Shown here piece by piece: positions 1 to 4,624 of a stretch of 6,729 nt of DNA. How positions within the stretch are numbered: the first letter of the stretch is position 1; each line of letters opens with the position of its first letter. This DNA is from JAKFWI01 sp035549875 (GTDB lineage: Bacteria > Pseudomonadota > Alphaproteobacteria > Caulobacterales > Aquidulcibacteraceae). A program made the translations under genes and the position numbers. The DNA lies in assembly GCA_035549875.1 (NCBI GenBank), contig DASZPV010000179.1, positions 1-6,729 on the forward strand, written 5' to 3'. Below the pieces are notes generated by a model. The model did no database searches, was not told the origin of the DNA, and saw nothing but the letters and a program-made list of their open reading frames with translations.

Positions 1-180
1 TCCTGCGTGCAAATTACGCCGCCGCGTTGGCTGGCGGAGGATCCTTCGCACAAGGTGACGGTAAAGCAGGTGCAAGCGCGGATCGAGCAAGTGCAGACGA
101 TGATGACGCCGCTGATCGACGCGGCTTGCACGCTCGGCAAGGAGAAAAGCGGCGACGGGCTGTTCTGCTCGGTGGAATAG
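1..180 (+). CDS. 3' end of an unrecognised gene (partial)
   Basis: The frame is open from the first base of the window to a TAG at 178-180, giving the last 59 residues of a protein whose start lies outside. The visible part is mostly polar. It has a probable helical, coiled-coil-like stretch (VKQVQARIEQVQTMMTPLID, residues 21-40), followed by a short tail with two cysteines (one in DAACTL, one in LFCSVE). I do not recognise the family. The helix followed by a Cys-containing tail faintly recalls the C-terminal dimerisation helix of MerR-type regulators, but the similarity is too weak to name it. The stop codon touches the stop codon of the convergent acetyltransferase gene, and no terminator lies between them. 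Coding status rests on the open frame and the tight fit against the next gene. Confidence 0.55.
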   Translation, partial: SCVQITPPRWLAEDPSHKVTVKQVQARIEQVQTMMTPLIDAACTLGKEKSGDGLFCSVE

Positions 181-474
181 CTAGCTGGCCAGCACGTCGG
201 CCCAATCCTTAGCGTGATGCGCAAATTGGGCGACGACATAGGAGCAGCGGGGGCGGATTTTGAAATTCTGCGCGCGGGCGTCGGCGATGGCGCGCGTGAG
301 CAGGCTGAACGCCACGCCGTGTCCCTCGTGCGCGGCAGGAACGCCGGTATGATCAATGATCATCACGCCCTCATCGCGGCGGAAGGTCATTTCCGCCTCC
401 AGGCCATCGGGGAGGGTGACGAAATACCGGCCCCGGTCGCCGTTCTGTTCGAGGGTGATGGCGTACTCTGTCAT
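181..474 (-). CDS. Small GNAT N-acetyltransferase, COG2388 (YidJ/NATD1-like) type
   Basis: A 97-residue protein that matches the minimal GNAT fold of the COG2388 / Acetyltransf_CG family, whose members are usually about 90-110 residues. Seen in the sequence: an N-terminal beta-sheet half (YAITLEQNGDRGRYFVTLPD), the HTGVP turn near residues 42-46, an acetyl-CoA loop resembling the family's G-x-G-x-A element (EGHGVAFSLL, residues 50-59), then RPRCSYVVAQFAHH near residues 74-87. That last segment corresponds to the family's conserved P-x-C-x-Y-V motif before a final His/Asp-rich tail. The family is predicted to transfer an acetyl group from acetyl-CoA in the cytosol, but physiological substrates are poorly known and none can be inferred here. 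The ATG at 474 fits the family's usual N-terminus, although no clear Shine-Dalgarno precedes it. It is divergent from the small membrane protein gene. Confidence 0.85.
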   Translation of the reverse strand: MTEYAITLEQNGDRGRYFVTLPDGLEAEMTFRRDEGVMIIDHTGVPAAHEGHGVAFSLLTRAIADARAQNFKIRPRCSYVVAQFAHHAKDWADVLAS

Positions 475-482
475 CGGGTGTA

Positions 483-511
483 GATAGGCGTTGGCGCGGG
501 CCCGCGCTATC
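483..511. promoter_or_regulatory. Palindrome in a divergent promoter spacer (possible operator)
   Basis: The 54-bp spacer between the divergent starts at 474 (minus) and 529 (plus) holds the perfect 14-bp palindrome GCGCGGGCCCGCGC at 494-507. It is nested near an outer inverted pair, GATAG at 483-487 and CTATC at 507-511. This is the only non-coding space available for both promoters. A palindrome here could bind a dimeric regulator, but short GC-rich palindromes also arise by chance in such DNA, so the regulatory role is inference. Confidence 0.3.
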
Positions 512-528
512 CCGGCTGGGAGAGCGGC

Positions 529-717
529 ATGAAATACGCGATCAAGATACTTGGCGGACTGCTGGTGGTGATCGGCGTCGTCTGGATTTTGCAGGGATTC
601 AACATCCTGCCCGGCAGCTTCATGACCGGCGACAAGTTCTGGGCGGGGATGGGCGCCATCGCGGCGGCCGTCGGCGTGTTGCTGCTGTTCCTGCGGATCG
701 GCCGGCCTAAGGCTTGA
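529..717 (+). CDS. Small two-helix membrane protein, unknown function
   Basis: A 62-residue protein with two predicted transmembrane helices: about residues 5-24 (IKILGGLLVVIGVVWILQGF) and 38-57 (FWAGMGAIAAAVGVLLLFLR). They are joined by a short loop reading NILPGSFMTGDK. The loop and the WILQG motif resemble a small uncharacterised inner-membrane protein that recurs in Proteobacteria; I know of no assigned function. The C-terminus is basic (RIGRPKA), which suggests a cytoplasmic tail. The ATG at 529 follows a GGGAGAG ribosome-binding sequence at 518-524, which supports the start. The 3' end overlaps the last 11 bp of the convergent methyltransferase gene, so there is no terminator between them. 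It could be a membrane anchor or assembly factor, but nothing in the sequence says which. Confidence 0.75.
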   Translation: MKYAIKILGGLLVVIGVVWILQGFNILPGSFMTGDKFWAGMGAIAAAVGVLLLFLRIGRPKA

Positions 718-1354
718 GCCGCCAGACGCCGGTGCGCTTTACCTCCGCGTCTTCCAGGGCGCGGCTGACGGGGACGGCGTATTCGGCGAGCTTGGTCAGC
801 GCGTCTTTCGGCAGATAGGTGCGGCCGGGATCGCCGATCAGCACGGCGCCGGGCGCGGCTTTCAGCCAGGCGAGCAGGGCCGTTGCGATGTCGCGGTCAT
901 AGAAGAGATCGCCGACAAGGATCACGTTCTCGGCCGGCGGGGCGGCGAGCGCATCGGCGGTGCGCGTTTCGATGGTCACGCTGTTTGCCGCGGCGTTGAT
1001 CAGCGCGGCTTCGGCGGCGAAGGGATCGAGATCGATCGCCAGTGCGCGCGCCGCGCCCGCTTTCATCGCGGCGATGGCGACGAGGCCGCTGCCGCAGGCC
1101 ACATCGAGCACGCTCTTGCCGCGCACGACCGCGGGATTGTCGAGAATATAGCGCGCGAGCGCCTGGCCGCCGGCCCAGGCGAACGCCCAGAACGGCGGCG
1201 GTAGGCCGAGTTCGCCGAGGCCTTCCTCGGTGAGTTCCCACAGTGCGATAGCGTCGTCGGCCAGATGCAACTGGATTTCAGGGCAGTGCGGCGGGCTGAG
1301 CAGGCGCGTGTTGGCGCGGATGAACGCCGCGCGGCCGGCGAGGGCGAGCTTCAT
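707..1354 (-). CDS. Class I SAM methyltransferase, ETF-beta lysine methyltransferase (METTL20)-like
   Basis: A 215-residue class I (Rossmann-fold) S-adenosylmethionine-dependent methyltransferase of the COG3897 group. In order: a family-specific PPFWAFAWAGGQALARY block (residues 53-69), SAM-binding motif I VLDVACGSGL (82-91), motif II acidic IDLDP (107-111), the post-motif GDLFYD (148-153), and GDPGRTYLP (174-182). The PFWA..W.GGQAL.RY.LDNP, GDLFYD and LIGDPGR blocks closely match human ETFBKMT/METTL20. That enzyme methylates lysines of electron transfer flavoprotein beta next to its dehydrogenase-recognition loop, so ETF-beta is the best guess for the substrate; a ribosomal or other protein target is possible. 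The start is taken at the ATG at 1354-1352, which overlaps the glycosylase stop as ATGA and implies translational coupling. A longer frame reaching 1441 would add 29 non-family residues inside the glycosylase gene. It is the last gene of the ubiA operon. Confidence 0.88.
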   Translation of the reverse strand: MKLALAGRAAFIRANTRLLSPPHCPEIQLHLADDAIALWELTEEGLGELGLPPPFWAFAWAGGQALARYILDNPAVVRGKSVLDVACGSGLVAIAAMKAGAARALAIDLDPFAAEAALINAAANSVTIETRTADALAAPPAENVILVGDLFYDRDIATALLAWLKAAPGAVLIGDPGRTYLPKDALTKLAEYAVPVSRALEDAEVKRTGVWRLKP

Positions 1355-1992
1355 TTTGATCCGGATCGCGGCGTTGGCGGCTTGTCCGGCACCACGGTTT
1401 CGAGCGCGCGCCAGCAATGCCACGCGGCGGCGCTGCGCCATGGCGCCCAGCGCTCGCCGTGTTTGGCGAGTTCCTTCGGCGTGAACGTACGCCGTGCGAT
1501 TTTCTCGGCGCCCTTGCGCACGCCCAGATCGTCGATCGGCAGCACGTCGGGCCGGCCGAGAGAGAAGATCAGATACATTTCCACCGTCCAGCGGCCGACG
1601 CCGCGGGCTTGCGTGAGGCGTTCGATGATTTCCTCGTCCGGCAGTTTGCGCAACGCGCGTGCTTCCGGGATCACGCCGTCCAGGCGCTTTTGCGCGATGT
1701 CGCGCAGGGCGGCGGCTTTCTGACGTGAGAGGCCGGCGCCGCGCAGGGTTTCGTCCTTCGCGCGCAACAAATCTTCCGGGTCGGGGTGTTTCTTGCCGGG
1801 AAACAGCGCCAGCACGCGGCCATGGATGGTGTTGGCGGCCTTGCCGGAAAGCTGCTGGAACACGACGGCGCGGATCAGCGCCTCATAGGGATCGTTGCGG
1901 CGTGGGAATTTGGTCGGAAAGGGTTCGTGCGCGGGGAGGACTTTCGCCATACGCTTATCGACCGCCGCCAGGTGTTTTTCCGCTTCGCCCAT
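1351..1992 (-). CDS. DNA-3-methyladenine glycosylase II (AlkA/Mag1 type)
   Basis: A 213-residue HhH-GPD base-excision glycosylase that removes alkylated purines such as 3-methyladenine from DNA and leaves an abasic site. Seen in the sequence: FQQLSGKAA (residues 45-53), the family's QQ-x-S-x-x-AA element; the helix-hairpin-helix LTQARGVGRWTVEMYLIF (126-143), with the G-V-G-R-W-T-A/V core; then LPIDDLGVRKG (151-161), where Asp155 aligns with the catalytic aspartate of AlkA. The C-terminal RWAPWRSAAAWHCWR (181-195) is also typical. It lacks the extra N-terminal domain of E. coli AlkA (282 residues) and is closer in size to yeast Mag1-type enzymes. The ATG at 1992 follows a GAGGA Shine-Dalgarno at 2004-2000 that overlaps the ubiA stop codon. 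Tight spacing on both sides places it in the ubiA operon. Confidence 0.93.
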   Translation of the reverse strand: MGEAEKHLAAVDKRMAKVLPAHEPFPTKFPRRNDPYEALIRAVVFQQLSGKAANTIHGRVLALFPGKKHPDPEDLLRAKDETLRGAGLSRQKAAALRDIAQKRLDGVIPEARALRKLPDEEIIERLTQARGVGRWTVEMYLIFSLGRPDVLPIDDLGVRKGAEKIARRTFTPKELAKHGERWAPWRSAAAWHCWRALETVVPDKPPTPRSGSK

Positions 1993-1999
1993 CTTCCGT

Positions 2000-2004
2000 T
2001 CCTC
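2000..2004 (-). promoter_or_regulatory. Ribosome-binding site of the glycosylase, overlapping the ubiA stop
   Basis: Read on the minus strand, GAGGA lies seven bases before the ATG at 1992 and shares bases with the ubiA TGA at 2005-2003. This fixes the glycosylase start and suggests that ribosomes finishing ubiA can reinitiate on the next gene. Confidence 0.7.
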
Positions 2005-2932
2005 ACTCGCCGAGTATCGCCGCCAGAATAAAGATAAACGCTATCGCGATGCCGAGCGGGACGTTTGCTTTGAACGCGGCGAGCGCGCTTTGCGGCTCGG
2101 CTGCATTGGTGCGTTCAAGCTGGCCGGAGCATAAGAGCGCGAGGCCGACAAGCAACGCCGGCGCCAGCCAGTGCGCGCCGCCCACGCGCGCGGCGATGAT
2201 CCATAGCGCGAAAGCGATGGCGTAGAAGGCGTACACCCAATTGCGCCATTTGTCGCCGAACAGCCGCGCAGTGGAGCGCACGCCGACGATAGCGTCGTCC
2301 TCGATGTCCTGCAGCGCGTAGATCGTGTCGTAGCCGATCACCCATGCGACGCAGCCGAGAAACAAGAGGATGATCTCGGCGCTGATCTGGTTTTGCACCG
2401 CCGCGCCGGCGACCAGCGCGCCCCACGAAAAGCAGACGCCCAGCCATGCTTGCGGCCACCAGGTGAAGCGCTTCATGAACGGGTAGGCGGCGACGAAGGG
2501 GAGCGATGCCAAGGCCGTGTAGGTCGCGGGCGGCGGCAGAAACAGCAGCACGCCCAGCCCGATCAGACATTGTGCAGCAAGCCACGCCCATGCCTGGCGC
2601 GTACTGACTTGCCCCGATGGCAAAGGGCGCCCGCGCGTGCGCGCGATTTGAGCATCGATCTTTTGATCGGCGATGTCGTTGTAGGTGCAGCCGGCGCCGC
2701 GCATGGCGATGGCGCCGATCAGCATGGCGCCGGCATAGGTTGCATCATGCATCCAGGCGATCGCCTCGCCCGTTTGCGCTAAGCCGAGCCCCATCATGCA
2801 CGGCAGATACAGGAGCTGCCAGCCGGCCGGCCGGTCGAGGCGCGAGAGCCGCAGATAAGGCGTGAACCGCGCCGGCGCGCGATCGGTCCAGTGGCCCTTG
2901 AGGCTGTCGGCGGGGCGTGGCGGCTCGGTCAC
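2003..2932 (-). CDS. ubiA: 4-hydroxybenzoate polyprenyltransferase UbiA
   Basis: An integral membrane prenyltransferase that attaches the polyprenyl tail to 4-hydroxybenzoate, the membrane-committing step of ubiquinone synthesis. Both Mg-diphosphate-binding aspartate motifs are intact: NDIADQKID (residues 85-93, N-D-x3-D-x3-D form) and DTIYALQDIEDD (202-213). The YLRLSRLDRPAGWQLL segment (26-41) is the typical UbiA N-terminal region, and several hydrophobic helices follow to the C-terminus. GTG at 2932 gives 309 residues, close to the usual 290-320. An upstream in-frame GTG at 3004 would add 24 basic, non-conserved residues (333 in all). Neither start has a strong Shine-Dalgarno, so the start is uncertain. 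It is the first gene of a three-gene operon with the glycosylase 10 bp downstream. Its promoter must lie in the spacer before the divergent lipoprotein gene. Confidence 0.95.
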   Translation of the reverse strand: MTEPPRPADSLKGHWTDRAPARFTPYLRLSRLDRPAGWQLLYLPCMMGLGLAQTGEAIAWMHDATYAGAMLIGAIAMRGAGCTYNDIADQKIDAQIARTRGRPLPSGQVSTRQAWAWLAAQCLIGLGVLLFLPPPATYTALASLPFVAAYPFMKRFTWWPQAWLGVCFSWGALVAGAAVQNQISAEIILLFLGCVAWVIGYDTIYALQDIEDDAIVGVRSTARLFGDKWRNWVYAFYAIAFALWIIAARVGGAHWLAPALLVGLALLCSGQLERTNAAEPQSALAAFKANVPLGIAIAFIFILAAILGE

Positions 2933-3117
2933 GGGGCGTTGATGTTCTTGTCCGCGCCGCGAAGCAAGCCGCTCCTGCGACGAAGGATGGCCCAAGCACT
3001 TCACAGCGGGCTCAATGCGCGGCTATCCGCACGCCGAGGGTGAAATGCCGGGCGATGCGCGTGACCCTTTCCCGTGGGCTGTTGACTTTTGGCGCACAGG
3101 TGCGATTCGCTTGATGT

Positions 3118-3726
3118 ATGCGACGCGCAGCGACCATCGCGCTTTTTGCGCTTCTATCGGGATGCGGGCCGTCTGGAGAAAAGCCGCCAGCGACAGCGCA
3201 AGAATCGCCCGTCAGTGCTGAGCGGTACATTGAAGCGCCGCCGACTAAAAATACTTACTATGTCAAAGTCGAAGCCACTGATGAATTAAGTGCGCCTGGC
3301 GGCGGACGGGTGGTGAATCAGATATATCGCGGCCAACGCTTGGAAATAACTGATCGACGAAATGGGTATGCCCGAGTCAACTCGTTAGATGCGCTGGAGG
3401 CGGCTTGGGTCAAGGCGTCGAGCCTCAGCAGAGATAAGCCGGCGCAACCCGATCAACCAAGTCTCACGCCTGCGCAAAGCGACACGCGGATCAATATCGG
3501 CAACGCGGGAGAGATGGGTCTGAAGGCGAGCGACGTAGTTGCATTGCGCGAGGCTGGCGCTGCTTTAATCGCGAACGGCACATGCTCGTCAATCACAGAC
3601 GGTGACGCGAGCTTCGATCACCCAAACCTCTTTTACGTCAACTGCGAGGGGGAGCTTTTCAATCGCTTCTTCCGATTGAAGGCGGGCAAACCCGCCTTCT
3701 GCGGGCAAAATCCCGACGGTTGTTAG
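3118..3726 (+). CDS. Predicted lipoprotein with SH3-like domain and four-Cys C-terminal region
   Basis: A 202-residue protein. It begins with a short lipoprotein signal peptide, MRRAATIALFALLSGC, where LSGC is a good lipobox and Cys16 would be lipidated. A Pro/Ala/Glu linker follows, then about residues 46-104 resemble a bacterial SH3 domain: YYVKVEATDELSAPGGGRVV, IYRGQRLEITDRRNGYARV, then AAWVKASSL. A second linker rich in Pro/Gln/Ser leads to a C-terminal region (about 124-202) with four cysteines, 156, 176, 195 and 202, that I do not recognise. They could form two disulfides in the periplasm. An in-frame TGA at 3112-3114 makes ATG 3118 the earliest start; no Shine-Dalgarno sits at normal distance. 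It contains three TTA leucine codons, whereas I found none in rsmE or gshA, and it is visibly richer in A/T. It probably binds the envelope or peptidoglycan, but its function is unknown. Confidence 0.82.
   Translation: MRRAATIALFALLSGCGPSGEKPPATAQESPVSAERYIEAPPTKNTYYVKVEATDELSAPGGGRVVNQIYRGQRLEITDRRNGYARVNSLDALEAAWVKASSLSRDKPAQPDQPSLTPAQSDTRINIGNAGEMGLKASDVVALREAGAALIANGTCSSITDGDASFDHPNLFYVNCEGELFNRFFRLKAGKPAFCGQNPDGC
3678..3699 (+). other. Perfect 9-bp hairpin near the 3' end of the lipoprotein gene
   Basis: GAAGGCGGG (3678-3686) and CCCGCCTTC (3691-3699) pair perfectly around a CAAA loop, 25 bases before the stop codon. No T-tract follows, so it is not a standard intrinsic terminator. A second GCGGGCAAA copy at 3701-3709 repeats the one at 3682-3690. 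Its GCGGG could pair with the same CCCGC (3691-3695), so two mutually exclusive folds are possible. The stretch is coding (KAGKPAFCGQ), so the structure may be incidental. Confidence 0.5.
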
Positions 3727-3783
3727 GCGTGATGCCGGGCGAGAGTTAATGTCGGTGATCGGAAGACGTTAGAGCTATCAGGC

Positions 3784-4548
3784 ATGCCCGATCCGCGTTT
3801 GTATCTGGAAAGCGATCTTTCGGTCGGCGCGGCGCTCGCGCTGGACGAGGCGCAGGGCCGATATCTGACGCAGGTGCTGCGCCAGCGCGAGGGCGCCGCC
3901 GCGCGTGTGTTCAACGGCCGTGACGGAGAGTGGACGGCGCGCATTGCTGAGATCGGCAAGCGTGGCGCTGTGCTGCATGTCGGCGGGCAAATTCGCGCGC
4001 AGGCATCGACGCCCGACATCGCGCTTCTGTTCTCGCCGCTGAAGCGGCAGGCCACGGACTGGCTGGTGGAGAAGGCGACGGAACTCGGCGTCCGAACGCT
4101 TCAGCCCGTTATGTGCAAGCGCACCGTAGCCGAGACCGTACGGTCAGATCGCATGTCGTCGATAGCGCGCGAGGCCGCCGAGCAGACGGAGCGGCTGGAT
4201 ATTCCGGAAATTCGTGGGCCCTTGGCCCTCGCCAAGGCGATTGATGGCTGGGACGAGCGCCGCCCGTTGATTTTCGCCGACGAGGCCGGCGACGATCAGG
4301 CAAAGCCCTGGGGCGGTCAGCAGGGGCGCGGCGAGCCGCTTTACGAAGCAGCGGCGCGTTTGCGCGACCGCAAGGCGCTGGCGCTGCTGATAGGGCCAGA
4401 AGGGGGCTTTGACGCCGAAGAACGGCGCATGCTGCGCGGGCTTTCGTTCGTCACGCCCGTGTCGCTGGGACCGCGTATTCTACGCGCGGAATCGGCGGCG
4501 CTGGCGGCGCTTGCGGTTATCCAGGCCGCTTGGGGCGACTGGCGTTAA
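3784..4548 (+). CDS. rsmE: 16S rRNA (uracil1498-N3)-methyltransferase RsmE
   Basis: A 254-residue SPOUT-class methyltransferase (family usually about 240-250) that methylates N3 of U1498 in 16S rRNA of the 30S subunit, using S-adenosylmethionine. The N-terminal PUA-like RNA-binding part shows RLYLES, YLTQVLRQREG (residues 27-37) and VFNGRDGEW (42-50). The catalytic part shows LLFSPLKRQATDWLVEKATE (81-100), AREAAEQTERLDIPEI (128-143), the knot and cofactor loops LIGPEGGFDAEE (202-213) and LGPRILRAESAALAAL (228-243), all diagnostic. The ATG at 3784 gives the typical N-terminus, but only a weak AGG precedes it. It starts 57 bp after the lipoprotein gene and ends 76 bp before gshA, in the same direction. 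Divergent ubiA next to rsmE and gshA is, to my knowledge, a common alphaproteobacterial arrangement. Confidence 0.97.
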   Translation: MPDPRLYLESDLSVGAALALDEAQGRYLTQVLRQREGAAARVFNGRDGEWTARIAEIGKRGAVLHVGGQIRAQASTPDIALLFSPLKRQATDWLVEKATELGVRTLQPVMCKRTVAETVRSDRMSSIAREAAEQTERLDIPEIRGPLALAKAIDGWDERRPLIFADEAGDDQAKPWGGQQGRGEPLYEAAARLRDRKALALLIGPEGGFDAEERRMLRGLSFVTPVSLGPRILRAESAALAALAVIQAAWGDWR

Positions 4549-4612
4549 CCATTAACTCGGCGGGAACGCCCTTGCGGACAGGGATGTTCTTGCCCAAATG
4601 GCGCAAAGGCGC

Positions 4613-4618
4613 GGGAGG
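4613..4618 (+). promoter_or_regulatory. Ribosome-binding site that sets the gshA start
   Basis: GGGAGG sits six bases before GTG 4625, ideal Shine-Dalgarno spacing. The in-frame ATG at 4598, nine codons upstream, has no such sequence before it and would place this site inside the coding region. Confidence 0.75.
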
Positions 4619-4624
4619 CAAGGC

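Noticed and set aside
349..363. Inverted repeat ATGATCA-A-TGATCAT inside the small GNAT gene
   Set aside because: It encodes the conserved region around MIIDHT, and the Ile/Asp/His codons explain the sequence; no reason to call it an operator.
1352..1441. Longer methyltransferase start at 1441
   Set aside because: The extra 29 residues overlap the glycosylase coding region, have no family similarity, and the ATGA overlap at 1354-1351 gives a natural coupled start.
1659..2225. A 188-codon plus-strand open frame across the glycosylase/ubiA junction
   Set aside because: Antisense to two recognised genes and with no recognisable protein features.
2821..2836. CCGGCCGGCCGG self-complementary run in ubiA
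   Set aside because: A simple GC-rich coding run (RPAG region) with no context suggesting a regulatory site.
3089..3289. Plus-strand open frame overlapping the lipoprotein start in another frame
   Set aside because: No signal peptide or domain, and the overlapping frame encodes a clear lipoprotein with lipobox.
4598..4624. ATG at 4598 as the gshA start
   Set aside because: No ribosome-binding sequence precedes it, while GTG 4625 has GGGAGG at ideal spacing.
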